A program made the translations under genes and the position numbers. This document shows positions 27,688-37,348 of a stretch of DNA of 64,000 nt, piece by piece (the first letter of the stretch is position 1; the number at the start of each line of letters is the position of its first letter). This DNA is from Halomonas litopenaei (lineage in GTDB: Bacteria; Pseudomonadota; Gammaproteobacteria; Pseudomonadales; Halomonadaceae). The notes beneath the pieces were generated by a model that was not told the DNA's origin, ran no database searches, and was given only the letters and a program-made list of their open reading frames with translations. Location of the stretch: the NCBI RefSeq assembly GCF_017303055.1, contig NZ_JAEKJT010000004.1, positions 124,001-188,000 on the forward strand. Reading direction: 5' to 3'.

Positions 27688-30135
27688 TCAACCGAACACG
27701 ACCTTGGCCACGTCCTGATAGCGGCCGGCAAAGTGTACGGTCATGCCCTCCTTCAGATAGTCGGGCAGCTCGTCATAATCACGCCGATTGGCCTCGGGCA
27801 GAATGACTTCGAAGATCTCGCTGCGTCGAGCGGCGATGACCTTCTCCCGAATACCCCCCACCGGTAGCACCTGCCCCGTCAGGGTCAGTTCACCGGTCAT
27901 CGCCAGATTGCGGTCAATCGGCTGCTGGCGGGCCAGCGACAGCAGCGCGGTAGTCATGGTCACCCCAGCCGAGGGACCATCCTTCGGGGTCGCCCCCTCG
28001 GGCACGTGCATGTGCACGAAGCTGGCGTCAAAGAATCCGGCATCCGCACCGTATTCGCTCAGGTGCCCCTGCACGTAGCTGTAGGCAATGTTGGCGGACT
28101 CCTTCATCACGTCCCCAAGCTGGCCGGTCAGCTTGAAGCCGCGATCCAGCCCATGCACCTTGCCCGCTTCGATGGATAGAGTGGCGCCGCCCATGGACGT
28201 CCAGGCCAGTCCCGTCACAACGCCCTGCCCCTTCATCACCTTTTCCTTACGGAACAGCGGCGCACCGAGAAATTCCTCCAGGTTCTTGAGCGATACCTTG
28301 ACGGTTTCCTGGTCATTCTCGAGCAGCTTTACCGCAGCCTTGCGCACAATGCGGTGAAGCTGCTTCTCCAGCTGGCGTACTCCCGCTTCACGGGCATAGC
28401 CCTCGACCACCTGGCGCAGCGCCGCCGCTGTCAGGTTGATGCGCTTCTTCGGGATGTTGTCCCGCTTCAGCAGCTTGGGCCACAGATGATGGCGGGCAAT
28501 CGCCTGCTTTTCCTCAGCGATATAGCCAGACAGCCGAATCTGCTCCATCCGGTCCAGCAGCGCCGGCGGAATCGAATCCAGCGTATTCGCGGTACACACG
28601 AACAGCACCTTGGACAGGTCGAGGCGCACGTCCAGATAGTGATCGAGGAAGTCGACGTTCTGCTCAGGGTCCAGCACCTCCAGCAGTGCCGATGCAGGGT
28701 CACCCTGGAACGACTGACCCATCTTGTCGATCTCGTCGAGCATGATCACCGGGTTCTCGACCTCGACCTCCTTGAGTGCCTGTACCAGCTTGCCCGGCAT
28801 GGCCCCCACGTAGGTCCGGCGATGGCCCTTGATCTCGGCCTCGTCACGCATCCCGCCGACCGAGAAGCGGTAGAACTCGCGACCGAGTGCCTCGGCGATG
28901 GAGCGCCCGATAGAGGTCTTGCCGACCCCGGGTGGGCCGACCAGCAGCACGATAGAGCCCCCGACATCGCCCTTGAACGTACCTTCGGCAAGAAACTCCA
29001 CGATCCGCTCTTTCACGTCGGTCAGTCCGTCATGATCGCGGTCGAGGACCTTGCGGGCATGGGCCAGATCAAGCTGATCCTGGCTTTGCTGGCCCCAGGG
29101 CATGGCGGTCAGCCAGTCCAGATAGTTGCGCGTGGTGCCGTACTCGGGGGAGCCGGTTTCCAGCACCGACAGCTTGCCCAGTTCGTCATCGATACGCTCT
29201 TGAACCCGCTCCGGCACCTCGCGCCCTTCCAGGCGAGCCCGGAAGGTATCCACATCGTTCTCGCGATCGTCCTTGGAGATGCCCAGCTCGCGCTGGATCA
29301 CCTTCAACTGCTCACGCAGGAAGAACTCACGCTGACGCTCCTGCATCTGGGCGTTGACCTGCTCACTGATCTCGCTCTGCAGTTGCGCGACTTCAATCTC
29401 CTTGCGCAACAGCGGCAGCACTTTTTGCATGCGCGGAACCACTGGCAGCGTCGCCAGCACGTCCTGCAGCTCCCCCCCCTGCGCCGAGGTGATGGCCGCC
29501 GCAAAGTCCGTCAGCGGTCCAGGCTCGTGGGGGCTGAAGCGATTGAGATAGTGCTTGAGCTCTTCGCCGTAGAGGGGATTGATCGGCAGCAGCTCCTTGA
29601 TGCCATTGATCAATGCCATGGCGTAGGCACGGGTCTCGTCGTCCTCGGTATCCACCGGCTCGCGGGGATACGACACCTCGACCAGAAATGGCGGCTTGCG
29701 CGACAGCCAGCGCTCGATCTTGAAGCGCCGGACGCCCTGGGCGATGAACTGGATCTGCTGATCCTCACCCTGCAGCTTGTGCGCTTTCACCGCCGTGCCG
29801 ATGGTAGGGAAGTCTTCGTAGGACAGCTCTTCCACGCCCGCTTCCCCGACAAACGCAAGGCCTACGGTGTCGTGGGGGGTATTGGCCACCCTCTCGATGG
29901 TCTCGGACCAGCGCTCGCGGTTGATCACCAACGGCTGAACCTGGGCCGGAAAGAAGGGACGATTATGGATCGGCAGCAGGTACAACCGCTCCGGCAGACT
30001 CGCACTTGCAGGAATCACCGCATGGCTTTCAAGCTGGGACTGACTGTCATCGTCATCGTTCTGACCGTCGTCAGCAGCACCGCCAAGGGGAATCCAGTCC
30101 AGCTCATCAGACCGGGAATCACGATCATCGCTCAT
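27688..30135 (-). CDS. lon: Lon-type ATP-dependent serine protease
   Basis: AAA+ protease degrading misfolded and regulatory proteins, 815 aa. It has an N-terminal LON domain (RLYLLPIHNRPFFPAQVQPL), then Walker A GPPGVGKTSIGRSIAEALG and Walker B VIMLDEIDKMG. The C-terminal protease domain has Ser in PKDGPSAGVTM and Lys in GGIREKVIAARR. About 45 acidic Asp/Ser/Gln-rich residues precede the LON domain. The ATG at 30135 has GAGG 5 nt upstream, better than a GTG two codons earlier. It is not beside clpX, so it may be the second Lon paralogue (AsrA/Lon-2 of Pseudomonas) rather than the primary one. Confidence 0.93.
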   Translation of the reverse strand: MSDDRDSRSDELDWIPLGGAADDGQNDDDDSQSQLESHAVIPASASLPERLYLLPIHNRPFFPAQVQPLVINRERWSETIERVANTPHDTVGLAFVGEAGVEELSYEDFPTIGTAVKAHKLQGEDQQIQFIAQGVRRFKIERWLSRKPPFLVEVSYPREPVDTEDDETRAYAMALINGIKELLPINPLYGEELKHYLNRFSPHEPGPLTDFAAAITSAQGGELQDVLATLPVVPRMQKVLPLLRKEIEVAQLQSEISEQVNAQMQERQREFFLREQLKVIQRELGISKDDRENDVDTFRARLEGREVPERVQERIDDELGKLSVLETGSPEYGTTRNYLDWLTAMPWGQQSQDQLDLAHARKVLDRDHDGLTDVKERIVEFLAEGTFKGDVGGSIVLLVGPPGVGKTSIGRSIAEALGREFYRFSVGGMRDEAEIKGHRRTYVGAMPGKLVQALKEVEVENPVIMLDEIDKMGQSFQGDPASALLEVLDPEQNVDFLDHYLDVRLDLSKVLFVCTANTLDSIPPALLDRMEQIRLSGYIAEEKQAIARHHLWPKLLKRDNIPKKRINLTAAALRQVVEGYAREAGVRQLEKQLHRIVRKAAVKLLENDQETVKVSLKNLEEFLGAPLFRKEKVMKGQGVVTGLAWTSMGGATLSIEAGKVHGLDRGFKLTGQLGDVMKESANIAYSYVQGHLSEYGADAGFFDASFVHMHVPEGATPKDGPSAGVTMTTALLSLARQQPIDRNLAMTGELTLTGQVLPVGGIREKVIAARRSEIFEVILPEANRRDYDELPDYLKEGMTVHFAGRYQDVAKVVFG

Positions 30136-30276
30136 GGTCACCTCATCCTGAAGTTGGGGCCTTGCCCATATGCTACTCAGGAATGTGGGCGATCGACGCC
30201 AAGTTCAAGGCGTGGGGTGACAACCAAGCGCGTTAGTGCGTGCCGGTGCGACAACGCGGGGAGCCATCATCTGGCG

Positions 30277-31533
30277 TCAGCGGCCCAGCAGCGGCGGCAG
30301 CGGGCGTCCATTGATGCGCAGCTGGCCCTTGACCACGTCGATGCCCAGCATCGACGTATCCAGCGGCAATCTCAGCCACAGCGCCACTACGGCAGGAGGT
30401 TCACGCCACTCGAAATCGCCGTCCAGGCGCTCCCGAAACTTGGCGCGCATCGAGGGATCATCCAGCGCCAGGGGACTCAACTGATCCAGCTCACGCGGAT
30501 CAAACACGACAACGCCATCCCCATGCAGGCTCAGCCCGAGCATGGGGCTATCCAGGTTGACGTCGACCAGATCCAGTCGCGGGGAGTCCTTGAGCAGCTG
30601 AGCCAGCGCCCGATCCATGGCCGAATCCGCCGCGGCGTCGTCCAACGACACCGTGCCCAATGCCGTCTTGTGGCGCGCCAGCTCAACGACAGAGCGCAGC
30701 GCGTCGGCATTGATCCGGGACAGCTCGATGCTCAGCTCGCCATCCACCAGCATGTCGTTGCCGGAGCGAATTTCGCCAAGCGTCAGATTGCTCTTCAGCC
30801 TGAGTTCACTGTCATCCAACTGGGTGTCGGTCTGCAGCACGATCGAGGTGCCGTCCAGATTGACCTGCGGATGACGCAGGCTCAGCGCCTCGATGGTCAG
30901 ACTGTCCTGCTGATTGAAGTGAAGCGCCCCTGGGGTGTAGGCATAGCGGCTCTGATACTGAAGCGGACCGACCTCGAGTCGGGCCTCACCATCACGCAAC
31001 TGTACGGAATCGACGGTCATGCGGGTTCGCCAGTCACCGTAGATGCCATCGAAGGCGATCCGCGCACCCGAGAAATGCAGCGAGCGGGGGCCGCTGCGAG
31101 GGGGCGACTGGCTGACAATGAAGGGCGCCAGCGCCAGCTCACCCTGGAGGGTACCGCCCAGGGTGCGATAGTGGGCTTCCCAGCGCGGCGGGGCAGCGGG
31201 AATGGCATCGCCAAACAGCCGCTCGTCGGCCTCGCCGACATGCAGCTCCACAGTACCGATGACACTGGTATCGAGGACGCCGTGGCGCGCATCGTAGGGC
31301 AGCGACAGGTGCCAGGCGTGGCCGATGAGGGGGGCGATATGCAGTACGCCGGATGAGCTCAGCCAGCCTTGCCGGACATCGCTGCGCGAGATGCGCAGGT
31401 CGCCCCTGGCTTCCAGGTCGGCCAGCGCACGCGCAAGCTCACGCTCGAACAGCAGGCTGGCGAGGTACTGAGCCACGGCCCAGGCCACCGCCAGCACCAC
31501 CACTACGGGTACGATCCATCGTTCCTTGCGCAT
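30277..31533 (-). CDS. DUF945 (YdgA-like) membrane-anchored protein
   Basis: A 418-aa protein with one N-terminal membrane anchor (IVPVVVVLAVAWAVAQYLASLL) and a long extracytoplasmic beta-rich body. The pattern (short n-region, helix, 'FERELARALADLEARGDLRI', then repeated strands ending in WLRLPLD and a terminal LxINGRPLPPL) matches the DUF945/YdgA family. The molecular function is unknown; relatives have AsmA-like architecture and have been connected with envelope and motility traits. It lies downstream of pgpA on the same strand. Confidence 0.75.
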   Translation of the reverse strand: MRKERWIVPVVVVLAVAWAVAQYLASLLFERELARALADLEARGDLRISRSDVRQGWLSSSGVLHIAPLIGHAWHLSLPYDARHGVLDTSVIGTVELHVGEADERLFGDAIPAAPPRWEAHYRTLGGTLQGELALAPFIVSQSPPRSGPRSLHFSGARIAFDGIYGDWRTRMTVDSVQLRDGEARLEVGPLQYQSRYAYTPGALHFNQQDSLTIEALSLRHPQVNLDGTSIVLQTDTQLDDSELRLKSNLTLGEIRSGNDMLVDGELSIELSRINADALRSVVELARHKTALGTVSLDDAAADSAMDRALAQLLKDSPRLDLVDVNLDSPMLGLSLHGDGVVVFDPRELDQLSPLALDDPSMRAKFRERLDGDFEWREPPAVVALWLRLPLDTSMLGIDVVKGQLRINGRPLPPLLGR

Positions 31534-31581
31534 GTTCCTTCCTCTCAGCCAGCGAACGTCTTCCTCTGACGCACCGCTCGC

Positions 31582-32055
31582 TCAGTGCAACCAGAACCAC
31601 AGGTGCATGGTGCACCAGGAGTAGACCCCCGCCAAGACGTCATCGACCATGATGCCAAAACCGCCGGCAACACGCCGATCCGCCCAGCGAATCGGCCAGG
31701 GCTTGATGACGTCGAAGACCCGGAAGACAACAAAGCCCCACAGTGCCGCCTCCCATGAGAAGGGCACCGCCGCCATGGTCAACCAGTAGCCGACGAACTC
31801 ATCCCAGACGATGCCGGAGTGGTCGTGGACACCCAGGTCGCGGGAGGTCTTGTCGCATAACCAGACGCCCCACACGAAGGTGATGGCGATCATCACCAGG
31901 TACCAACCGAGGGTCAGCTCTGACAACAGCCAGTAGAACGGAATGGCCGCCAGGGTGCCGAAGGTACCTGGAGCAAAGGGCGCCGCCCCACTGCCAAGCC
32001 CGAAGGCAAGAAAGTGGGTCGGCCGGTGCCAGACGCTAGCCGGTGCTTTGTTCAC
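31582..32055 (-). CDS. pgpA: Phosphatidylglycerophosphatase A
   Basis: Inner-membrane phosphatase making phosphatidylglycerol from its phosphate. It is 157 aa. The PgpA signature GSGAAPFAPGTFGTLAAIPF is at the N-terminus, and the acidic active-site segments (VWDEFVGYWLT and GIMVDDVLAG) are intact, with several hydrophobic helices. The start overlaps the thiL stop (ATGA). The thiL-pgpA coupling is conserved in many gammaproteobacteria. Confidence 0.95.
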   Translation of the reverse strand: MNKAPASVWHRPTHFLAFGLGSGAAPFAPGTFGTLAAIPFYWLLSELTLGWYLVMIAITFVWGVWLCDKTSRDLGVHDHSGIVWDEFVGYWLTMAAVPFSWEAALWGFVVFRVFDVIKPWPIRWADRRVAGGFGIMVDDVLAGVYSWCTMHLWFWLH

Positions 32056-33011
32056 GATGTCCCTCCGTGGAAATGTTGCCAGCCAGCCCTGGATGGGATC
32101 TTCACGCCCTGTATGCCAGGCGTCTCGGTCAAATGACCGATCGGCGTCAGCTCGATGCCCAGAGCCAGCAGCTCAGCCTTCGCCTGGGCGACCCGTGACG
32201 GGGGCAAGGAGACCAGCAACTCATAGTCATCCCCGCCGCATAGCGCCGCCTCAATGGCGGCATCCTGGCCCAGCTCGGCGGCCAGCCCGTCGGCCAGAGG
32301 CAGCGAGGCGCTATCCAGGACAGCACCGACGCCTGAGGCGTTGAGCACGTGATCCAGGTCTGCCAGCAAGCCATCGGACACGTCGATGGCCGCATTCGCC
32401 AACCCGCGCAGGACTTCACCGGCCTGCCACCGCGCTTCGGGCAGCAGGTAACGCTTCAGCAGGGGCTGCTCCATATCTCGCGCTCCGCCCTGCCATGCGG
32501 CAAGACCGCCGGCGCCTCCGCCGAGGGCTCCGGTCACCGCCAGCACGTCACCGGCCTTGGCCCCATCACGGCGCAGTGCCTGTCCGGTCGGCACCTCGCC
32601 CATGACGGTGACACTGATGGCGCGCTGACCGCGGGTCACATCTCCGCCGACCAGCACCATACCGGCGCTATCGCACACAGCATGGAAGCCACGAGCGAAT
32701 TCTGCCACCCAGTCGTCGTTGGCGTCAGGCAGGGTCAATGCCATCAGACACCAGCGTGGTCTGGCACCCATGGCCGCCAGATCACTGAGACTGACAGCCA
32801 CGGCTCGATGCCCCAGCGCAGCGGCTGGCGCACCTGGCGGAAAGTGCTGCCCCTCGACCGACGTGTCGACGCTGACCACCAGCTCATGGCCCGGGGTGGG
32901 CTGCATCAGGCTGGCATCGTCACCGACGCCCAGGCTTACGCCGGACGCGTCAGCAGACCCGCGTCTCGCCGGTGCCAGCCAGCGCTGGATGAGTTCGAAT
33001 TCTCCGTACAT
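32052..33011 (-). CDS. thiL: Thiamine-monophosphate kinase
   Basis: Phosphorylates thiamine phosphate to thiamine diphosphate. It is 319 aa, of the PurM/AIR-synthase fold. Characteristic motifs are GVGDDASLMQPTPGHELVVSVDT near the start, VLVGGDVTRG, LAVTGALGGGAGGLAAW, and AIDVSDGLLADLDHVL. It is placed between nusB (12-bp gap) and pgpA (4-bp overlap). Confidence 0.96.
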   Translation of the reverse strand: MYGEFELIQRWLAPARRGSADASGVSLGVGDDASLMQPTPGHELVVSVDTSVEGQHFPPGAPAAALGHRAVAVSLSDLAAMGARPRWCLMALTLPDANDDWVAEFARGFHAVCDSAGMVLVGGDVTRGQRAISVTVMGEVPTGQALRRDGAKAGDVLAVTGALGGGAGGLAAWQGGARDMEQPLLKRYLLPEARWQAGEVLRGLANAAIDVSDGLLADLDHVLNASGVGAVLDSASLPLADGLAAELGQDAAIEAALCGGDDYELLVSLPPSRVAQAKAELLALGIELTPIGHLTETPGIQGVKIPSRAGWQHFHGGTS

Positions 33012-33023
33012 CAGCAGCGACCT

Positions 33024-33524
33024 TCAGCGGCGACGGGCACTGACCTCGGCACTTCTCAGCTTGATCGCCAGCTTGTCGAGAATGCTGTTGATGTACTTGT
33101 GCCCATCCGTCGCACCGAACGACTTGGCCAGCTCGACCCCTTCGTTGATGACCGCACGGTACGGCACTTCCAGGCGCCGCGACAGCTCGTAGGCACCGAG
33201 ACGCAAGATGGCCAGCTCGATCGGATCGATGTCCTCGAGACGACGGTCGAGCAAGGGAGCGATGTCCGCGTCGAGCTCCTTGCGATAGCGAGCGACGTTG
33301 TGCAGCAGCTCATGGAACAGCGCCAGGTCGGCGATTTCCATCACCTTGAGCCAGTTCTCATGGGTTTCCAGGTCATCATCCGGCACCTGGCTGCGGAACT
33401 CGGCTTCCACCGCGCTGATCGATTTCTCGGTCATCTGCCACTGGTAGAGTCCCTGCACCGCCAGCTCGCGGGCGGCACGACGGGATTGCTGAGCCTTGGT
33501 CGGCGCACGCTGTTCACGGCTCAT
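33024..33524 (-). CDS. nusB: Transcription antitermination factor NusB
   Basis: Partner of NusE/S10 in rRNA antitermination, 166 aa, all helical. Signatures are [23 protein letters not shown] at the N-terminus and [32 protein letters not shown] (segments [12 protein letters not shown] and [12 protein letters not shown]) at the C-terminus. The start overlaps the ribH stop by 4 nt, the conserved ribH-nusB coupling. Confidence 0.96.
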   Translation of the reverse strand: MSREQRAPTKAQQSRRAARELAVQGLYQWQMTEKSISAVEAEFRSQVPDDDLETHENWLKVMEIADLALFHELLHNVARYRKELDADIAPLLDRRLEDIDPIELAILRLGAYELSRRLEVPYRAVINEGVELAKSFGATDGHKYINSILDKLAIKLRSAEVSARRR

Positions 33525-34018
33525 GCGGAGGTCTCCTCGCCATCGTCACCAAAGTGGCGCAACAGGGAGACCATTTCCATGGCGGCCATGGCCGCTTCGG
33601 TTCCCTTGTTGCCTGCCTTGGTACCGGCACGCTCGATGGCCTGCTCGATGGAGTTCACGGTCAGCACGCCATTCGCCACCGGCGTGTCAAAGTCGAGCTG
33701 AAGACGCGACAGGGCCGAGTTGCACTCGCCGGCCACGTGCTCGAAGTGAGGCGTGCCACCGCGGATGACGGCGCCCAGGGCGATCACCGCGTCGGGCTTG
33801 GCCACCTGCAACACCCGCTTGACGGCCAGAGGCAGTTCCCAGGCGCCAGGAACATGAACGATATCGATCATCTCCATGTCCACGCCATGGCGCACCAGGC
33901 TGTCCACAGCGCCTTCCACCAGAGAGTCCACCACATGGTGGTTGAAGCGGCCCACGACGATCACGTAGCGGCCCTGAACCTCGACAAAGCTGCCTTCGAC
34001 TTGGGAGATAGGTTGCAT
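33521..34018 (-). CDS. ribH: 6,7-dimethyl-8-ribityllumazine synthase
   Basis: Condenses the RibB product with the RibD-derived pyrimidine to form lumazine, the last intermediate before riboflavin. It is 165 aa. Motifs are [31 protein letters not shown] and [17 protein letters not shown] with the catalytic His. The ATG at 34018 (MQPISQ) is preceded by AGGAAA at about 9 nt; an ATG nine codons earlier lacks support. Riboflavin synthase (ribE), its usual partner, is not in this cluster. Confidence 0.95.
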   Translation of the reverse strand: MQPISQVEGSFVEVQGRYVIVVGRFNHHVVDSLVEGAVDSLVRHGVDMEMIDIVHVPGAWELPLAVKRVLQVAKPDAVIALGAVIRGGTPHFEHVAGECNSALSRLQLDFDTPVANGVLTVNSIEQAIERAGTKAGNKGTEAAMAAMEMVSLLRHFGDDGEETSA

Positions 34019-34123
34019 CTTGAAATTTCCTGAATTCGCCGGCACCTGGCCGGCAGTCGGGGATAATCCCCTAATGGATAGCCGAATCCCCAGGTGATGC
34101 CTTGGGGCATCGCCTGGGAATCA

Positions 34124-35269
34124 TCATGCGTCTAGATCAGTGGGCGACACGATGTCCACCACTTCCAGGTCAAAGCCTGACAGCGCCGAAAACTTCCAGG
34201 GGGAGCTAAGCAGGCGCATCTTGCCTACTCCAAGCTCGCGCAGGACCTGGGAGCCGGTGCCGATGGTCAGGTAGTTGCCCGACCCGTCCGACTCACTGCC
34301 GCGGGCAGTGCGGCGGCGCTCGAGAAAGACCTGTAGCAGGTCGTTGAGGTCCTGGCGGGAGCGCATGTCATCGAGTAGCACAAACACGCCGTGCTCGGCT
34401 CGCGCCACCTCTTCCAGCGCCTGATGCGCACGCCAGGATGCTTCTTCACCCTTGACCAGGCACATCAGGTCACGCATCTCGTTGGCCAGATGGACGCGCA
34501 CCGTGGTCACGCCATCCGGTGTCGGGTGTCCCTTGACCAGCGCCAGATGGTGCACCTTGTGGATGCGGTCGGCAAAGACGTGGGCCGTCAGCTCGCCATA
34601 GGCAGTGCTGACCGGCAACCGCTCTACCTCCTCCACCGTCTGCTCGTTGTGGATGCGGTAGTGGATCAGGTCGGCGATGGTGCCCATCTTGATGCCATGG
34701 GTCTCGGCAAAGCGCTCGAGCTCCGGCCGGCGGGCCATGGTGCCATCTTCGTTCATGATTTCACAGATCACACCGCTGGGGTCGCACCCGGCAAGCGCCG
34801 CCAGATCACAGGCCGCCTCGGTGTGGCCGGCACGCCGCAGCACGCCACCCGGCTCCGCCATCAGCGGAAAGATATGGCCCGGCTGAACGATATCCTCGGG
34901 GCGCGCATTGCGAGCGCTGGCCGCCTGCACGGTGCGTGCGCGATCCGCTGCAGAGATGCCGGTGCTGACGCCCTCGGCGGCCTCGATGGACAGGGTGAAC
35001 TTGGTGCCGTAACCAGAACCGTTATCCTGCACCATCAGCGGAAGCTTGAGCTGCTCGCAACGCTCGCGGGTCATCGGCATGCAGATCAGGCCGCGAGCGT
35101 GAACCGCCATGAAATTGATATGGCTGGCCTCCACCTTCTCGGCCGCCATGATGATGTCACCTTCGTTTTCCCGATCCTCATCATCCATCAAGATGACCAT
35201 GCGGCCTTGACGGATATCCTCGACGAGTTCGGCAATAGGGGCCAGGCCCCCGCTGGAAGACTGCGACAT
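34124..35269 (-). CDS. ribB: 3,4-dihydroxy-2-butanone-4-phosphate synthase fused to a degenerate GTP cyclohydrolase II-like domain (RibBX type)
   Basis: The N-terminal half (about 1-205) is a complete RibB: MDDEDRENEGDIIMAAEKV, HTEAACDLAALAG, and NEDGTMARRPEL. The C-terminal half keeps the GCH-II outline (ELTAHVFADRIHKVHHLAL, then TTVRVHLANE). It lacks the CDCG zinc cysteines and the RQEGRG catalytic motif: the only Cys there is in DLMCLVKG, and DDMRSRQDL stands where the catalytic loop should be. This matches the RibBX architecture described in Shewanella relatives, in which only the RibB reaction is retained. A separate ribA must exist elsewhere. The ATG at 35269 has GGGAG 5 nt upstream; 381 aa. 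Confidence 0.9.
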   Translation of the reverse strand: MSQSSSGGLAPIAELVEDIRQGRMVILMDDEDRENEGDIIMAAEKVEASHINFMAVHARGLICMPMTRERCEQLKLPLMVQDNGSGYGTKFTLSIEAAEGVSTGISAADRARTVQAASARNARPEDIVQPGHIFPLMAEPGGVLRRAGHTEAACDLAALAGCDPSGVICEIMNEDGTMARRPELERFAETHGIKMGTIADLIHYRIHNEQTVEEVERLPVSTAYGELTAHVFADRIHKVHHLALVKGHPTPDGVTTVRVHLANEMRDLMCLVKGEEASWRAHQALEEVARAEHGVFVLLDDMRSRQDLNDLLQVFLERRRTARGSESDGSGNYLTIGTGSQVLRELGVGKMRLLSSPWKFSALSGFDLEVVDIVSPTDLDA

Positions 35270-35420
35270 GTGTGCTCCCTGGATCTGAAGTGGCCACACG
35301 GCGACGGCGGCCAGAAACGGCCGTCAGGGTACCGTGGGACGCGCCTGGGCGCCAGTGGCGGCGAATGAGAGGGTATGCGGAGAACCACGTATCCACGCGG
35401 GCACCTGCACCCGGCCCCGT

Positions 35421-35500
35421 ATCAGGGCGCTAGAATAATCAGGGCTCTAGGTCATCAGGGCTCTAGGTTATCAGGGCTCTGTCATTACCAGGGCGTTAGC
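35421..35500. repeat. Tandem repeat, about 16-bp unit, five imperfect copies
   Basis: Copies of ATCAGGGCTCTAGGTT begin at about 35421, 35438, 35454, 35470 and 35487, running right up to the ribD stop codon. The two central copies are nearly identical and the outer ones diverged. Read on the minus strand the array lies directly after ribD and before ribB, where ribE sits in many relatives. Confidence 0.85.
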
Positions 35501-36673
35501 TCAGCGCCCTGTGCAGGCAGGCAGCGCGGGGCGAGCCAAAATTCGCCAGTCCTGGCCCAAGGCGCGAATATCGATGATCTCGAGCGGTCGCTGATGAGCC
35601 ATCTGGTCAATCCCGCTCAACGACATCAGTCCACGAGCCTCGGGTCCAAGCAGCGTCGGCGCCATGTAGAGGCGCAGCTCATCCACCAGACAGGCATCCA
35701 TCATGGCACCGGCAAGGGTCGCTCCGGTTTCGACCAGCAGCTCGTTGCATCCTTCTTCACGCCCCAGCCAGTCGAGCAGCGTCGGCAGATCTACGCGACC
35801 GTCCTCGCCGGCCGGCATTTCCAGTACTCGGGCCCCGCTGCGCTCCAGCGCTTCCCGGCGAGGAGATTCGACGCCTTCGACGCAGACCACCAGGGTCTGA
35901 CCGGGCTCGCTCAGACAGGCAGCCGCCAACGGCATGCGCAGACGCGAATCGACCACCACGCGCAGCGGCTGGCGACGGGCAATGGTGTCAGCCTGATCGA
36001 GCCCCAGTTGCTCGGCTCGCACCGTCAGTCGCGAGTTATCGAAGATGATGGAGTCGACGCCAGTCAGAATCGCGCAGCTCTGGGCACGCAGGCGCTGCAC
36101 ATCGCGGCGTGCCGCAGGGCCGGTGATCCACTGGGACTCGCCGGAGGCCATGGCGGTACGCCCATCGAGGCTCATGGCCAGCTTCAGGCGCACCCGCGGG
36201 CGCCCCTTGGTCATGCGCGATACGAAGCCCGCATTCAAGGTCAGCGCATCGTCCTCAAGACAACCGACCAGCACCTCGATACCTGCCTCACGCAGCCTCT
36301 GGATGCCGCGCCCAGCGACCTGTGGGTTGGGGTCCTGCATGGCCACCACGACCCGGGCGACGCCCGCCTGGATCAAGGCATCGCAGCAGGGGCCGGTGCG
36401 ACCATGATGAGAGCATGGCTCCAGCGTCACATAGGCGGTTGCGCCACGGGAGCGCTCACCGGCGCCGTTCAGCGCATGGATTTCCGCATGGGGCTCACCG
36501 GCACGCTCATGAAAGCCCTCGGCCAGCCACTCGCCATCCTTGACCAATACGCAACCGACACGCGGATTCGGCATGCTGGTGTAGCGGCCATGCTCAGCCA
36601 GGCGAAGCGCCCTCGCCATCCAGTGGGCATCATGGCCGGGGGCTGACGCCGGAGGTGCATCGTCGCGGCTCAT
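35501..36673 (-). CDS. ribD: Bifunctional riboflavin deaminase/reductase
   Basis: Second and third steps of riboflavin synthesis on the pyrimidine branch. The N-terminal zinc deaminase has PHAEIHAL and [11 protein letters not shown] (the HAE...PCxxC-type site). The C-terminal reductase domain has [29 protein letters not shown] sequence ([18 protein letters not shown]), [13 protein letters not shown] and [13 protein letters not shown]. It is 390 aa. The start overlaps nrdR by 4 nt (ATGA), the conserved nrdR-ribD coupling. Its 3' end abuts the tandem repeat. Confidence 0.95.
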   Translation of the reverse strand: MSRDDAPPASAPGHDAHWMARALRLAEHGRYTSMPNPRVGCVLVKDGEWLAEGFHERAGEPHAEIHALNGAGERSRGATAYVTLEPCSHHGRTGPCCDALIQAGVARVVVAMQDPNPQVAGRGIQRLREAGIEVLVGCLEDDALTLNAGFVSRMTKGRPRVRLKLAMSLDGRTAMASGESQWITGPAARRDVQRLRAQSCAILTGVDSIIFDNSRLTVRAEQLGLDQADTIARRQPLRVVVDSRLRMPLAAACLSEPGQTLVVCVEGVESPRREALERSGARVLEMPAGEDGRVDLPTLLDWLGREEGCNELLVETGATLAGAMMDACLVDELRLYMAPTLLGPEARGLMSLSGIDQMAHQRPLEIIDIRALGQDWRILARPALPACTGR

Positions 36674-37155
36674 GACGGCTCCTCATTGTCGGGGGTGAAG
36701 TTCGGCTCCTGAGCCAACCGGTCAATCTCGGCACGAAACTCGTCGATGTCCTGAAATCTGCGGTACACCGAGGCGAAGCGAATGTAAGCCACCTGGTCCA
36801 GGCGCTTGAGCGCGTTCATCACTTCCTCACCCACGACCCGCGCCTGGACCTCACGCTCCCCTCGGGCCCTCAGGTTCTGGCGTATGCGCTCCACCGCCGC
36901 TTCGATGGATTCCGCACTGACCGGGCGTTTTTCCAGAGCCCTCAGCATGCCCGCTCGCAGCTTGCTCTCGTCAAACACCTCACGGGAGCCATCGGCCTTG
37001 ACGATCCGCGGCATCACCAGTTCGGCGGTCTCATAGGTAGTGAAGCGCTCCCCGCATCCCGCGCACTGCCGACGTCGACGCACCTGGTCGCCTTCGGCAA
37101 CCAGCCGGGAATCGGTCACACGAGTCTCTTGAGCGCCACAGAAAGGGCAATGCAT
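36670..37155 (-). CDS. nrdR: Transcriptional repressor NrdR
   Basis: ATP/dATP-sensing repressor of ribonucleotide reductase genes, 161 aa. The N-terminal zinc ribbon [18 protein letters not shown]...[12 protein letters not shown] has Cys3/Cys6/Cys31/Cys34. The ATP-cone follows ([21 protein letters not shown] split as [10 protein letters not shown] and ESKLRAGML) and ends with [18 protein letters not shown] use the ATG at 37155 because the zinc ribbon begins there in the family; the longer upstream frame is unsupported. Confidence 0.95.
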   Translation of the reverse strand: MHCPFCGAQETRVTDSRLVAEGDQVRRRRQCAGCGERFTTYETAELVMPRIVKADGSREVFDESKLRAGMLRALEKRPVSAESIEAAVERIRQNLRARGEREVQARVVGEEVMNALKRLDQVAYIRFASVYRRFQDIDEFRAEIDRLAQEPNFTPDNEEPS

Positions 37156-37348
37156 AGCGGGCAGTCCGGCAGGAGAAAATGTCGCCATAGTGTAACGGTT
37201 GCGGCCTTTTTCGCCCAGCGCAACCGTCCGCCAAGCCCTTTGCGCGATGCCAGTTGGCACGCCCTGTGCTTGATGTTGTGCATTATCCTGCCAATAAGAC
37301 GTCGGGCACAGGCGCAACCTCCCGCCTCGCCCGCCCAAGGAGGACGCC

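Noticed and set aside
28354..31356. 1000-codon open frame on the plus strand opposite lon and the DUF945 gene
   Set aside because: Antisense shadow of two clear genes; composition is that of a GC-rich complement (His/Gln/Leu-rich), with no recognisable domain.
35270..35500. FMN riboswitch before ribB
   Set aside because: The gap contains only tandem repeats; the conserved RFN element sequence is not seen.
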